64,000 bases of DNA from Puffinus mauretanicus (GCA_023333565.1 JAJKFH010000071.1:1-64000), one strand, 5' to 3'. Positions 43,593 to 58,965 are shown, numbered from the stretch's first letter. The notes: generated from the letters alone by a model not told the origin. Numbers and translations are program-made.

Positions 43593-46500
43593 AGCTGGAA
43601 AATAATCTGAATTCCAGCTACCCTGTTCTCTGAGATTTCTGTAACAGGAAAAAACATGTATTTGTGGCTAGTGAAACGTGATTCTCAGTTTCTCCTCCTA
43701 CCACGTGAAACCAGTGATTCAGATCTGTGCCTTATAGGTTCATACGTCTTGTTATAGTTGCATGCAGGTCTTGAAGAATCTCATGTTCAAGTTGAGATCA
43801 GTCATGACTAATGAAAAGGTTTGTTTTTTCTGTTCTGTTTTCTGATACTGAGCTCTGTTTCTTTGATGAGGTGAAGATACCTTCTGTTGAGGTCTCAGGA
43901 GTTTAAAACTATCTAAACCAGACCAAAATGGTGAACTAGCAAAGTGTGCTTTTAGAGCTTTTCTGGCAGAGTGACCTGTGCTCATCGTCCATGCGCTAGA
44001 AGTCTTAACAATACTGCTTATATCTCATGGTTTCTTAAATAACTTCAGTTACGTAGCAGTGATGCTTTCCATTCTAGTTGTAGAACGGCAACTTTGGGGT
44101 TTTTTTGCACATATAAGCACAAATGTAGCTTTTTCGACTTAAATTGTCAGCATTTATAGCTTTACTTGAGTATTCTAATGTAGCCAATTCACTTTCCTTG
44201 TTCTAACTGCTTTGCCTTTAGATATGGGAAGATGAACAGGCACACCTGCTGGCTATCTGTAATTACGTGCTTGTTATGTCTTTGCAATGTTGATCAATAC
44301 TTTTAACATTTACTAAAATGAGCTGGGAATGCAAACACTGGCTAATGAAGCGACCTGACGGACTCTGTTCCCCTCATGTGAACCCTGTGTCTAGAAATGT
44401 TCTTAGTTCTGCTTCTCGTCCTCTTCAGTGTCCAGGGGAAAGTATTTTTTTTGCACTTGTTTGTGTGGATTTTCTGGATGTTCTAGACAATCTCATGTTC
44501 TGACAGGCATTTTCCCCCTTGCTTACATCACTTCTGTAGCTTAGGATTTTCCTCTGAAACATGAAATTGGCTACTTGAAAACCAAAATATTTTTGTATAT
44601 TTTGAAAATAAAGTTACCTACAGATTGAATACATAAGTATAAGGTGCTTCTCTAGTGTCTGAAAAGGTGAAGTGGTGAGAAAAAGGTCAGAGAGGTGCAG
44701 GTAGTGGGGAAAAAAAATCAGAAAATTATGAAGTTGCTCATTCCTTATATTGACATCAGAAGTCTGATAGCTCTTGCTTCCCAGGTAAAAGCACAAATGC
44801 TGTAGTGTGAGAAGAAATTTCTTTAAGCTCCAGTGAAAATATAGCCATTATTTAGGAGGTTAGAGAGAGTTTTATTCACTGGCAGAAAGATGAAGGTGAA
44901 ATGCTAATTGCTCTAGTTCCCTGGTGTGACTAACCTGGCAGAACCTGTATGACTCTGATGTTCAACCTTTTCTGGGATGACATTTTTGGGGAACATTAAG
45001 AATGTAAAATTTTCGTAGGAGGTGTTAACATCATCAGATTATGGATCATTTGTTCTGAATGTGGCTTTATATCCTGCAAGCTCAATAAAGGTTTTCTAGC
45101 TCCTGATTACTAATTAGTTGCTTAAAGACTTAAACACTATTTCAAACAGAGCACGTTTTCCTTGGGATAACGGTTGTTAATTGCTGAGACAGCATGTACA
45201 GTCTGTTTGATTTTTTTACATGGCAAAGAATATAGTTTCTTATTCTGCACATTCATCTTTTTAGCAGATCGCAGTTAGAATGCAAGGTTAAGTTTATCAC
45301 CACCATTGATTTTTATGACATGATCAAGATTTTTCTGTTGAGGTTAAGTGGTGTGTGCAGCATTGATTCAGTCAGCTATCTAGAGGTCAGCATGTTCCAA
45401 ACTTCCAAAACAAGCCAATGCCTGACTTACTTTAATTGCATGTTAATATAAACCTCTAAAACCAAATGTAGTTTTGCTTTTTTGACTTCGGCCTGTTGAA
45501 TTTTGTAGGAACAGTGGACTGTAAGCTAAGCTGAGTCTGAATTCAACAATAATACTAGTTACTGGAAGGGGAGGAAGGAGTGCTGAAGATGTAGAGTGGT
45601 TTGTTACCTTAGGTAGTTGCTATTTTAGTCATTACTTGAAACTTGGTATGCATAATCTTTGAGAAATTATTTCCTGGATCAATTTAAATCAAGGAACACA
45701 ACCATATATTTAAGTTGAGGATAGGAGCCTGCATGTCTGAATTTAAACTGCGAAAGCAAACTGGTTAATAGCGCTTGCTCCTCCTCTGCTGGCGTGTTCT
45801 GCAGTTCCTGGAAAACGACATGATCTTGATAATGGAGAAAAATTGTGTACTGATCGTTTTGAGTTTGGTGGTGTTATCCTCAGTCCTCTCGGCCTTTTAT
45901 CCCCAGACTGACTGCTAGGTTGGTAATGTCACTCGAGCTCTGGGAAGGTGCCTGAAAAACACTGAAACTCTGCTTAGGATATTATCTGTATTTTTCTTGA
46001 ATGCTTTTCTGTAGGTACGTACTTTAAGCAGCATTTGGCTCTTATGGTAACTATTTAAATACTAATTTCCTAACCTATTCTACATTTGAAAGTTGTGTTA
46101 GTAAAGAGGTGCTCTTAACACAGAGTGTTAAAATGGAAGAAAAAAATTTGGATTAGGTAAATTGACCTGTGAGTAAGGAATTGCTGACTGAGTTCCCACC
46201 CTGCTCTTTCATGATGACATTGTTAACTTTCACATTTTGTCTCCTAAAAAACCTGCTTTCTGGTACAGGGTTTGGAAACTGCCTGATATGAAAGTAATGT
46301 TTCTTAGGAACTGCTGTATCCTTTAGCATGAATTATGTATATTGCCCCAAAATGCGGAATTATTCCGTAATGTAGCTCTAGGGGCAAATGTTTCTGACTT
46401 GTAACGCAATTCCCCAAATAACCAGTACTTAATGACAGGCTGATATTTATTTATTTTCCCAGGTCAATACTTTGTTTTCTGGATTCCCTGAGCAGAGTTG

Positions 46501-49500
46501 CATTGTTAGTGAGAGAACCTTAATTTTGAAAGGAAAGCTAATACAGTGAAGGTGGTCCCACCTGGAACCAGGAGGCATTTTCTGTAGCGTTTTGGTGAAA
46601 AAGCTCCATACCTGATGTTAGTTCAAGCGTGAGGGGGCTTCAGTCTGTTTTGTTGAACGTAGTCTGCTTTAGTTACTTTTACAGGCATCAGTTTTTGGGT
46701 GAACTTTTTACTAAGTGTGAATTTACAGTGCTGATGAATATTAAAGATGTGTTTATGGCTTACATTAGGAATTTATATCTTTACATGTAATCACTTAGTC
46801 TGTTTTTGTGGATTCCTCTGTTTAGTGGAAATATTACTAATGTTGTGGCATGTGAGAGCATTGTTGCAATGCTGTGAAATCATGGAAGACCTAAATCTAC
46901 TTCCTGGCCTTTGTAAAATTTTTCCATATGTGCATTAGTCAAACAAAAATACTCCACCAAGTTCGTGATGCTTCCAAAATACAGCATAGGGGCTTTAGAC
47001 AGATGTGTGCTAGACATTGCTTTCCTCTAATTTTCTTGTAAAGCGTCTGTCCAAGAAAATACTTTTGGAGATGAGAGGCGGGAGCAATGCAGTACTGAAG
47101 TGCGCTACTCCACCAGTATTGTGGAAGATTTGGGAAGTCTAAGTTCATGGGCTTTTCTGGTGGCAGTAGAAATCCCTATGTTCACACACTATCTAAACTA
47201 TTTTCTAGCAAGATGTGAGATTTTTTTTAAAATGAAAACTGAACTTTGTTATTCAGTGGCCGCAGCTGGTGATGTCTTAAACTCTGGCAAATTTTACTAC
47301 AAGATTTTATTTATTGGCTACAAATCCAGTGAGCTGAAGAATCTAATATCTTTGTCTGTTTCCTTGAATATTGAAGGGTAGAATTCATCCTATTCTCTGT
47401 CTTTTTACCAAGCCAGGGATTTATTTCTGCTCAGGGAACCTCCTGGAGCCCCTCATAGGCTAGGTTGCATGCACGCCAGTTGCTTGAGTTAGTACTTTGT
47501 GGATCACTTAAAAGGCTGGATTTCAAATATCCTTGTGGCTTAGACACGTAGAAATGAACACTGAGTATGAAAAGAAATGGGCAAAAGAAATAGTTCCAGA
47601 TATTAGTGAACATAAGATTATCAGTTCGCCAAGATGATAAGGTGAAGCAGTCTTTATAATTGCTGATTGCATCAGCGTTTTAAGTTATTTTCTTTTCAAA
47701 AAGTAGATAGACTTTAAGTATATGGAAGAGATCTGTTGTTTCAGTGATCTAACAATTCTTAAATATAAAACCAAAGCTAGTGCGAGGAGAGAACAAACCT
47801 TGATGATTTTTAAGCTTAAAGGTTCAGCATCACTTATCAGTTAAATTGCATCTAAACTATAATCCCTAAACATTGGGACAATTATGCTGGTAATCATCTG
47901 CGATGTGTGAAGTTACTGTGGTTGCCAACATACACGAATACACTTTATTTTTTTCTCCAATTTGTTTTTCTGCTGTGATAATACTGATATTACCAACCTG
48001 GACCTGGGAGCTCTTGCCGCTAAGGATTTGGGTTGCTCAGTGCTGTGATACAGTCAAAAGTTTAATCCGCGATTTACGGTTGTTGAGTGTCACTGGAATA
48101 GAAGTTATTTACCAGGCTCTGATAACTTGCTGGGAATTTGCTATACTGCTGCAGTTTTAGTCACTATTGGTAACATTTAATTCTAGTGTATCAGGATGAA
48201 GCACTGAACCAAAAATACCTTGTTTAAAGAAGTCTTAACTAGATGGGGAGAGTGGAAAGGAGTCCTTTCTAACTTACATTACTGGAAATGTCTGCAACAG
48301 TGTCATTTTGTGTTTAAGAGCTTTGTTTTTTAGCAAAGGCCTTTGTGTATCATTGGGCTGGCAGTGATGAGAGGTAGCTTAAAAAAAAAAAGTAACCTGT
48401 TCATTGAAAGAAATAATCGAGAAACTGGTTTTAATGGAACTATTTCTAGGCCAGAGCTAAGTGATACCTGTTTTGTTGTCCAGTATAGTCAACTGTGATC
48501 TGATAAGTATGTTTCTGTGGGGTGATTTCTAAATTCATAAGTTTATTTTTGTATGCTGTACTTGCTTAGCTATTTTCCTTTTGATAGAAGTAGATTTATA
48601 ATATATTGGATGTTTGTGTGAAACTCTGCTGCTGAGGAGATGGAAGCAAATTTGAGCAGTAAGTTGGCAAATCTTGTGACAGTATAGTATTTAAAATTGC
48701 ACAATTGTGTACATGTTTAACTCAGACTTTGTTTTACTATGTAAGAGGTCCTCCTGTACTTCTTAGCAATGGGGATAAGAAGTCCTGTGTTTTAAAAAAT
48801 GCAAACCCAAAAAAAACAACACCCAAACCCAAAAAACCTTGTTTCCTGAATGTATCTGCATACTGCATAATTATTGTGCGTGTTTTACTGTGTTTCGACC
48901 AAGAAATTTTCAAGTCTTCATGTCCTTATGCCATTTTAAGCAGAGAACTTTTCCAATAGAAGGGAGAGAAACTTTCTAACAAAATCTAAAAAGTTTTTTT
49001 TTTTTTTAACTGCTTTAGGGGAGAGCTATAGGTACATACAGCTTTTTAAACATCGCAGCCAGGTGGTTTGAAGTCAGCATTAGTTGCAGTGAGTTTCTGG
49101 GAGCTGCATGAGAAAAATTTCTCTAGTTCTTTCCAGGTTCATGGAATAAGGTTTTTTGGTGGTGTTTTTTTTTTTCTGTTTTTCTTCATTGTGTGTGGGC
49201 AAGGGTATCTCTGTTGATGGTTTGTACTGGCTGGTGTGATGATTCCACGTGTTTGAAATAGTTGGTTCACCACGTCTTACAGTCCTCTGTAAAGTGGACT
49301 TAGTGACAATTTTGGTCCGTGTATTCTAGTTGCCGTAGTTTGTTTTGGGACGGTTGTAGGGAAAAATGAAAAAATCATGACATGGACAGCCCCGAAGAAA
49401 GTATTTTGTCCATTTTCAGTCAGGCTGTGTTTTCATAGCACTCCAAATACTTTTTGCAGTGTAATGGCGTGGTACCTCAGCGGTTTTCTAGAAGAGCTGT

Positions 49501-52398
49501 GTCCGAGTTCCAAGTGCTCTTGGAGACGCGTGTGCCCTTTTCTGCACAGCTGCTCTCCGAAGAGTGATTTGAATGTGCCAAGCAAAGCTAATGTTTTGGA
49601 TTTGTTTATTCTTAAGGACTGGTTCCTAAAGTCATGGTTTTCTTTAATAGCAGCTTCATGAAAATATTTAGGTTAGATGCAAATTATAGCAGCCTTAAAC
49701 CTAATTTGCAGTGTATTCTGCAAAGTCATCTCATTTCTCCCTTCCTCCCCCCCGAAGCAAAGAAAAGCTCTCCCTTAGTGATTGAAATGCCTGAAACCAC
49801 AGAACTTTCTGCACAGACAAGTCCTCTGGTAATACCAAGCGTGGGGACATCTCTGTAAATCCAGCAGAGATCAGCCAGCAGTTGGTACAACGGATATGAC
49901 GGTTTCTGGGTTGGCAAAAGGAAAAATTATCTACTTCCAGCAGTTGCAAGACCAGCGTCTGCAGGGGTAATAAAAAGAAACTTCCACTGTGTTCTGCCAA
50001 GAGGCCCTTCTACATAAAGCAGCCAGAACGATCCACTTCTCTTATTTAGTGATGGGAACACTTACAATAAAGGCTTAGATGCTAATAGCCATGAAGAAAG
50101 CTGGGTTATGAATTTAAGGCACACCAGTACCACCTCTGGACATGTTATTGTTTGTGGTGCAAATAAAATGGCTCCTTCTGCTTAGCTCTTAGTGTGGGAT
50201 AGGATTGCCCACAAAGTAGCAGAGGTGCCACGACATCTAATTTTTCTTAGTAGTTACTTGCCAGTGGGAGGGTGGTCTTGGGGATCCTCATCCGGATCCA
50301 GCTTCTCATCTTTTTTTCTCCTTTTGTGGTGGCACTGGTAGTAAGCTGAATCGGGGAACTGATCTGACTAAAGAAGTTATTTATGCTAATCTTTATTATA
50401 GCTGCTGGTGTAGGGAGGGGGAGGATCAGGCGCAAGTGGGTGGAATGGTCCCTCTTGGCAGTGTTGTAGATTTATGCTAGACTAGATCTTCTATCTACAG
50501 TTTATGATTATGAGTTATCTCAAACCGCATTTAATGTGATGCTTTTTTTTCACAGGAAAAGCTTGCGTAAAACTATTTGGTACTTGTGGTAGCTCAAGGG
50601 CTTACAAATACCTTTTTTTTTTAATGCCTTGTGAAAATTACATGGAAAGTCATCGAGTTAATGGAAATTTTCTTTCTAAAGTTTCTCAGATTTTGATCTA
50701 GGTGTCATGTCCAGAAAAAGGGCTTTACGTGGAAAGAGGCATCTGTCATTAGGTTATGTGCATGTTTGTTTCTTACTGTCTCCTGACTGCGGGAGTGCTT
50801 GAATTCCTCCAAGCCCGTGAATTTCCCTAAACTGTTATGGTAATTGACTTGGTACATACGGACTTCTGTCTTCAATGTTTGTTTCATCTTAATAAATTAA
50901 TAAGCCATGTATTTCTAAACATTTTTGTAACTCTGTTGACACTGCTATCTTTTATCTTTTAGATTTCTTTTTAACCTTAATTTTTTGTGAGCTGCCTGTC
51001 CCTTTTCTCTGTCTCTGCAGAATGATTTTTATCTTGTATAGCTGTACTGATTGAGGTCCTCTTTGGTTGTGGCAAACTGATCTTTGACCTGGAGAAGCAA
51101 ACAAATCTACTTCTAAAAATACGATCTCTGGGATCTGTCCCAGTTATAAAATGCCTCTTTCCAGCAGGGCATTATCTGACCATGCAACAGTGCCAATTCT
51201 GCAAATGTTGCTCAACGTATGAAGAGCTTATCGTCTAATGTTTAAACAAATGTAATAGCATCATAAATAAAATTTATTCTATAGGGAAACTTGCATGCTA
51301 GGATAAAGTTCCATAAAGGAGAAAAGCCATACAGTGTTACCTGGTTTTATCTGCCTTCATGTCCCTTAAGTATTTAATATAAGATACATATCTCCTTCAA
51401 GTTTAGCAGTTTTTTCTCTCTCCAGATATTAGAATGTATTAAGAAATGAATGAATATCCTTTTGCCTTGCCTGTGGCATGGTATAGGAGACTGCAGGTAT
51501 GATTCTTCTCAAAACAAGTGTGTTTTGGTTTCTAGTAGTGACTTAGCTTTGAGACTGGCAACGTTTATTAGAAATCTGTGTCTCATCAGCTCCCAAATTC
51601 TCCTGTTTGGTTCATTTTGCCCCTGTTGTAATTAAAGATGGGGGCTAGATTTTCTCTTGGAGTCGAGCCTCTTCACGCTGCAAACTAAGATGTACTTAGT
51701 TGGATGTTTAGTTATGCAAATATGTTTCCTATTTTGATGGGGTTAGAGCAAGAGGGTAGTGCGTGTCTGTACGCTGTTCAAACGCATTTCCCCCATTGGG
51801 GATGCTTGAATAAACCAGCTGCAGGCCTGGGCTGGCGCTGGCATTGCTGTGTTAAATGCCATGCTATGATGGAAACTAGCTAAAGGGAGAGGGAACCTGA
51901 GTTTTATTCCTATGCTGTGTAAAAATCATGACATGTCTCTTCTAAAGCCCGCAGGTGGACAGCCACTAGACCAGCTCTCTAAAATGTACATATTTTAAGG
52001 GACCACCCTAGTGTAGCTCCTTGCTGTCTCCCTTGTCAGGGTGCCGGGCTGCTTGGATACCGTTGCTAGTGTGGTGATTTTGGTCTGCCCAATGTGGAAA
52101 GAGCGAGCTAATTTCTCTCTCTGTTAATGCTCAACCTCTGACTTAACCTCTTTCCCTTCTGGGCTTTTATATGAGCGCTTTTTCCTCCAGTCCTTTGTAG
52201 TAATCCAGATGCTCGTGTTCTTTTCCTCCTACACAGCAGATGGAGATGGCATAAGCCTTTTGATGACTGCTTCCTTCTTTTTACATAAGTTTTACGAGCT
52301 GGCGAGTTTGTTAGTTGGACGTGGTAGAGCTCGTAAGCCCTGTCCAGCAGGTGGTGCATCATTACCTCGCCAAGAGTTATATATATTTTAGGGATTTG

Positions 52399-52417
52399 TT
52401 TTTTTTTTTTTTTTTTT
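52399..52417. repeat. Poly-T run of 19
   Basis: A run of 19 T on the + strand in intron 1, followed by AG and more T-rich sequence. It is a simple homopolymer, with no adjacent retrogene or element of which it would be the tail. Confidence 0.85.
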
Positions 52418-53138
52418 AGTTTTTAATTTAATCTGGGAGGTGAACTTTACCACCTGGTTATAGGAGGGGGGAAGGCAGGTCCTTCATATGATTATCATGA
52501 TGAATCTCTTTCATTTTAGCCAAAAAACTATTCTGAATTCATGTTAATTACCGAAGTGTTGTAAGAAAGCAATGCAGAGGTAATTTTGCAGGTTGAAGAG
52601 TTGAACTTCTGCTTTCTTATGTGTTGTTCTAGGCTTGCAGCTCGTATGAAAAATACTTGTTAAAATTTGGCATGATTTAGATGGTCATCTTCCACACTCC
52701 AAGAACGCTTAAGTAGGTTAGCAGCTTGCTCTCTCTGTTCCAGTATCGCCTGTCTAGTAAAGGACAGTTTTTGGCTTGCTAACTGTTTTACTGCTCATCA
52801 TTTTAACCTTATTGAAAAGTTCTTACCCCATTGAGGTGAATGAGACCGTTTTTTCCACTTGATTGCGGACTTGGGCCTACGTAAATTCATCTGTTTTACA
52901 TTTATTTCACAATTTGGATTTTTTTATTTCGCAACTTGGAGCTCCATTTCACAACCACAAAGCTTGGAGGCGTATTTTTATGGGTCCTGTAAAATAGCGA
53001 TGTAGAAAACTTTTAATAAAAGAGGGGGAGAACCTTAGTCTTTGCCTAGTGATTTGGGTAGTTGCATGAGAATGTTATTGATCTGCATGTATGACAGATA
53101 TCATTGGAGATGTAAAATACAACGTGGCTGTTATTTAA

Positions 53139-53514
<376 letters not shown>

Positions 53515-54778
53515 AGCTGCTAATGAGGCATGCAGGTCCCCCTTTGTCAGCACTACTGGAAACTGTTGTAGATTGCTGGCCTTGAATCCGAGATCTAAGG
53601 AGCTTGTATTTGTTTCCCCTATTAGCGTATTTAGAAATGTAGACTCTGTTTAAAGAGACATGAATTTCACCTCTTCTGCTGGCTAATCACCTTATTAAAA
53701 TAAGATTTGTATTAATTTTAGCATCTAATTTGCTTTTTTACTATTAATTAGATTGTTAGATTATCCAGAAAAAATATGCTTATCCTTTTACTTAATTTTT
53801 TTCTCCAGTAAATGTGTTGTCCTTCTCTTTATGCTAGATTTATACCTTATTACTCTGGTACTGTTTGATCAGCTTCTGTATCTCTTATGCTGGTTGTTTT
53901 AAATTCTTTTTTTAAAACACTGATGCACGGCACAGTGTGTTGTGCAGTATCTCTGTCACGCAAAGTTCTGCTTACCCACTTATTTAATCCAAGTATTCCT
54001 CATGAGTTAAGTCTCTCAGAATTTTTCTGTAGGCAAATCTTGCTACTTTGCTTTGAAGGTGTGTTAAAAATCTATAGTCTAGATTGGCGGCTCCCTATAG
54101 CAGCAGGTCATCCCATCCAGCTGAAAGGCTTTCATTTTGATCTTCATGATGAAGTTTTCTATACTGTTGTGTCTGTAAAAGTGAGAGTTTCTTTTTAGGA
54201 GGAGAGAGAATAGTATTCTGTTTATACCATTAATGTGTTTCATAAACCTGCTTGTGAAGAGTAATAATTTTGATCCCCGTGATGCCTCTGTGTATCTACT
54301 GCTCTTTTAATTTGATTTTTTTACACATATATATTTTGATAAACAGCATAGGAACTTAATCCATAGCCTGAAGCAGTTTTAGTCTATCTAGGAACTATTG
54401 ATTGCAGGGTAATGGGTATTGAGCATGTACCGTATCCCAGTCTGTGCCATCCTTTACTTCCTTTCGTGCAGGAAGCACGTGTTTTTCTTGGGGCTCTCTT
54501 GTTCACAAGGCAAGATTGGCTTGTGATGTACCTTTGGAGTGTGTTTTTCACCTGAGGTGCTAAAAGTTGCTCTTTCATTTGCTGAGCCATCCTGAATATT
54601 TTGTGCTTTTAAAAACCTGATTCTGGAATGGGAATACATCTCTTGTAACTGGATGCTTTAGAATATTCCCAACCTATGCTTAAAGCTGACCAGCAGTGAT
54701 ACAAGTTATATTCAAGCATGTAGATTAAGCAAGGAATAATTAGTGATTTCAGTACAAACCACATGACCTTGTAAAAGA

Positions 54779-55675
54779 GAATCATAGAATCATTAAGGTT
54801 GGAAAAGACCTCTAATATCATCGAGTCCAACCGTCAACCCAACACCACCATGCCCACTAAACCACGTCCCTAAGCGCCTCATCTATACGTCTTTTAAATA
54901 CTTCCAGGGATGGGGACTCCACCACTTCCCTGGGCAGCCTGTTCCAAGGCCTGACCACTCTTTCAGTGAAGACATTTTTCCTAATGTCCAATCTAAACCT
55001 CCCTTGGCACAACTTGAGGCCATTTCCTCTCGTCCTATCGCTGTTACTTGGGAGAAGAGACCAACCCCCACCTCGCTACAACCTCCTTTCAGGGAGTTGT
55101 AGAGCGCGATGAGGTCTCCCCTCAGCCTCCTCTTCTCCAGGCTAAACAACCCCAGTTCCCTCAGCCGCTCCCCATCAGACTTGTGCTCCAGGCCCTTCAC
55201 CAGCTTCGTTGCCCTTCTCTGGACACGCTCCAGCACCTCCATGTCCTTCTTGTAGTGAGGGGCCCAAAACTGAACACAGGATTCGAGGTGCGGCCTCACC
55301 AGTGCCGAGTACAGGGGCACGATCACCTCCCTGCTCCTGCTGGCCACACTAGTTCTGATACAGGCCAGGATGCCGCTGGCCTTCTTGGCCACCTGGGCAC
55401 ACTGCCGGCTCATGTTCAGCCGGCTGTCGACCAGCACCCCCAGGTCCTTTTCCTCCGGGCACTTTCCAGCCACTCTTCCCCAAGCCTGTAGCGTTGCCTG
55501 GGGTTGTTGTGGCCCAAGTGCAGGACCCGGCACTTGGCCTTGTTGAACCTCATACAGTTGGCCTCAGCCCATCGATCCAGCCTGTCCAGGTCCCTCTCCA
55601 GAGCCTTCCTACCCTCCAGCAGATCAACACTCCCGCCCAGCTTGGTGTCGTCTGCAGAGATATCTTCCAACAATT
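54779..55675 (-). mobile_element. CR1 LINE, 5'-truncated, 3' end intact
   Basis: About 0.9 kb of a chicken-repeat-1 (CR1) retrotransposon, sense on the minus strand. The 3' end at about 54,780 carries the typical ATTCTATG-type repeats and the GGTTGGAAAAGACCT-type 3' region. Upstream of that are the C-terminal parts of the reverse transcriptase frame, with recognisable blocks ADDTKLGG (near 55,650), [26 protein letters not shown] and [12 protein letters not shown]. The reading frame changes near 55,465, so at least one frameshift is present and the copy is dead. The element is truncated at its 5' side near 55,665-55,680, as most CR1 copies are. It is much better preserved than the CR1/L3-type relics and antisense to MKLN1. 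No clear target duplication is visible, as is usual for CR1. Confidence 0.95.
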
Positions 55676-55802
55676 TTATGTATTGATCATGGCCTGAATG
55701 AAGACGCTATTGCAGAACTACTGAATCTAACCCTGGAGAACTGGGCGCTGCCCCAGGTGATAAGCAAGTCATTTAAACCAAACTTTTGATAGGAGAGAGA
55801 TG

Positions 55803-55976
55803 AATAAACATATCATATCTATCTATCATATATATCTCTCTATGTCAGCGTGCTCTCATGGTGTGCGCTTCTCTCATCGCTCTTTCGCACGCTCGTTGCT
55901 CTCTTGCGTGCTCGCATGTCGTGCCCGCATGTTGCGCTCTCATGTCTGTCTTGTGCGCTCTCATATATATATATGA
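55803..55976. repeat. Degenerate microsatellite: ATCT/TATC tract then TCTCATG/GTGCTCGC-type units
   Basis: It starts with 'tatcatatctatctatcata' and TCTC units, continues as an imperfect array of 11-14 base units built from TGCTCTC, GCATGT and CTCATG, and ends in a (AT)n block with the perfect palindrome CTCATATATATATATGAG. It lies 130 bases beyond the truncated 5' side of the CR1. Confidence 0.75.
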
Positions 55977-58965
55977 GGTATCCATATTTGAGGTCTTGTG
56001 ATCTGACTTGCAAAAAGTTAGTCTTTGTAGTGGCAACCGAGATTGGCAAGACAGTATTTGAGTTTTATTCTGTGTTATTTAAAGACAAAACCAACAGAAA
56101 ACCTGGCTGCCTAAGTGGAAAAGGCCATCCTGCTGGATTCCTCTTCCTTGAATCTCTGTATCCAGTAGTGAGAATATAAAATGCTGCACAGTGGCTCATG
56201 TATTCGGCAAGCCCAATCCTGAGCGCTGAGTGAGAGAGATAATGTATGCGCAGTGTCTCTTAATACGTACTTTAGCTAATTCTCGTGCTTCTAACCTGAG
56301 TGTTTAATTATTTATGTAAAGCATTTTTTACAGTGTAACTTCTCTGTTGAAAAATTAACTGGAAAGAGGGAACAGGGAATTAAAATCAGCAGAAGCCGCC
56401 TGTGTGCAAAGAATGCAGTTTTTGTTATTTCTGTGCATATAGAGAGAAACAGTTCCAAATTGTGCTGTCTCATACTTGGCAAAAGAACTTCAGATTTGGT
56501 TGCATTTTGCTCAAAATAGCTAGTTCTTGCACCTTGCCCATTGAAAGACTGCCACATTTTAATGCAGGTAAAACTTTTTTACAGTTTTTCTGCTTCCTTG
56601 TTCCTGCAGATGGCTGAAGTTCTTAAGGCAGATTCTTAGCTTGGAAAACTTCAGTTGAAATAGTGGTTGACCGAAATATAAGTGTGGTGGGGAGAGAAGT
56701 TGGGGGGAAATTAGTTGCTTTATGTTATAAATTGGGTATTTCATATTCCAAAGAATGATGATATATACACATGACTTTTAATCCCCAAAATGAACATCTT
56801 GTATCCTATGGAAAATGAAGTTGCAAAGCATTTTATGGCTTGTGTGTTGGCATCACTTCATTTAAAAATTGGTCGCTTTTGTGGTGACGCACTTGTTAAA
56901 CTGCGTGGGTGGCCGTAATAGTCCGGGACAGGAAGTGAACTGGAACTCGGCAAAATAAAGCTTTCCTTGTTTCAGACTTCGCTAGCTGAAACTAGGGCTA
57001 AGGCACAACACAAGGGCTAATGTCAGTCATGCTCACTGGAACGTGCCATGAGATATTTTAATAAGCTCTGCAACCCTAATCGCTAGTGTTTGTCTCACCT
57101 TAATGTAAGGGTTTAGTAATTCCCTGCCGAGCTGGTGGTGGTTTAGAGGTAGAAATATGAGTGAATCCCTAAACATTGATTTATTCCCTTCCCTTGTTGA
57201 GTGAAACAAAAAACCGCTCCAGGCACCTTTTCTTTCAGAGCGTTCCTCTTGCTAGGACGAGCATGAATCAGAAGAACATAAGTAAAAATCTGAGAATGTG
57301 ATCAGTAGCTCAACGAAGATCCAGTAGATGTGCCGGAGTCTGTATTAAACCTTTTTGAAAAGGGGAAGAAAATGAAAGTGGAAGTCTAGATACTTGAAAT
57401 GCTGCCACGTGACTATATTTAGTAAAGGGTTTTCTGCCTTTATGAGTATGGTAGAGTTAACTAATTCTTGTGGCCATGAAAGCCACCAGTTGGTTATGAA
57501 TGAGTGCCAGTGAAAGGAAATACATATGACAGCTGTTTTTCTGTTTATTAAACTAGATATCTTTCTTGATTCTCGAAATAGAATGACCCAGATATTATAT
57601 ATTCAATAACAAACCTGTTATGTAGTAACCTATTCAAGCAGAAGAGGGCTGACCGTTCTATTTTTAAACTAGTTCTAGGCTTACATAGGAAGTGTGAAGC
57701 AATAAGGCTGGTAATGCTGAAGACCACGGCCCTGTCATAGATGCTCATCCTGATGGCTCCAGCGATGTTCTGACTGGGAAGACTGCGTGCAGAAGAACAT
57801 CTAATTCCCCTGAGTGGCTTGATTAATAATGTGTAGAACAAAAGGATAGATTTTTATTTAGCCACAAGCTTAATTGGAAAAAAATGTGTAGATTTGTGTA
57901 ATGAGCAAGGGCAGCCCCTGTCAAGTTATTTTGGTTATTTTGTGTTTTTATTTTCACATGTGATACAAGTTTCATTACTTCCTAATAAAAATGTTTGAGC
58001 AGAAGTGGTTAAAGAGAAAGAAATTAATAAAACACAATGTGACTCTAATTGTACAGGCAGCTTGCAGTAGTGCAGTTTGGAATCTGGTCCAGCATATTTG
58101 ATGTGGAGATGTAAATTTTGAATAGTTAAAGAGCATATGTATAAAATTAGTGGCACTGGCCAAACAATTGGTTTCAGTTTTGCATCTGAGAAGACCAGTT
58201 TTCCTCTCTTGATTTCCATCCTGCTGTGTAGATTGTATCAGGAACTAATTTAAAGTATATTAATAAAATTTACACTCAGTTGTGTGATGCAGAAGCACGC
58301 ATATGGTTGTCATCAAATGGTAGCACAGACCAGAGCTTCAAAAAAGTTTGGAATTTTGATGCAGCTTCCAGTGTGACAGGACTGGATTTGCCTTTTTGGG
58401 TGTACAGTAACAAGCTGTTGAGGTGCTGAAGTGCCATACATGACTTACTCTGCTCTTTGTGCATCTTTACTTACAAATGCGTTTAATCATAAACCAGAAG
58501 CTTTACTCTTCTAATGTTTTGTAGCATCTTTTCTGTAAGTGTTGTAATTTGAGGCTGAACAATTAGGCTGAGGTTTTTGCACAGTTACTCCGATTACTGT
58601 CTGTGTGCTATGCCTTTAATGAACAAGCACTTCAGTTTATAGTTCGGCTTTTTGGAATACTTCATGAATACTTGGACATTAAACGTACTGATGTTGCTTA
58701 TAGCAATAGGATGGATAAGCGTCAAATATCTCGGTATATGTATTTGTCTGAAATCTCATAGACTTATTCTCTCCAGGTTTAATAAATCACTTGATCTTAC
58801 GTACACTTTTATCACATCTTTGAAAGCTATAGAGAATAGTCTGTCACATCTAAAATACTGGTAGCAGTCCAAAAATATCCATGCAGCCAGCTGTTTGCAG
58901 CTCTTGAGGCAATATATTTTTTTCGACATCAGTGAGATTTGTAGCCTGTACCCACAGTGGCAGCA

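Noticed and set aside
54883..55673. Minus-strand frames with reverse-transcriptase similarity, as a possible gene
   Set aside because: They are parts of a 5'-truncated, frameshifted CR1 element, not a host gene.
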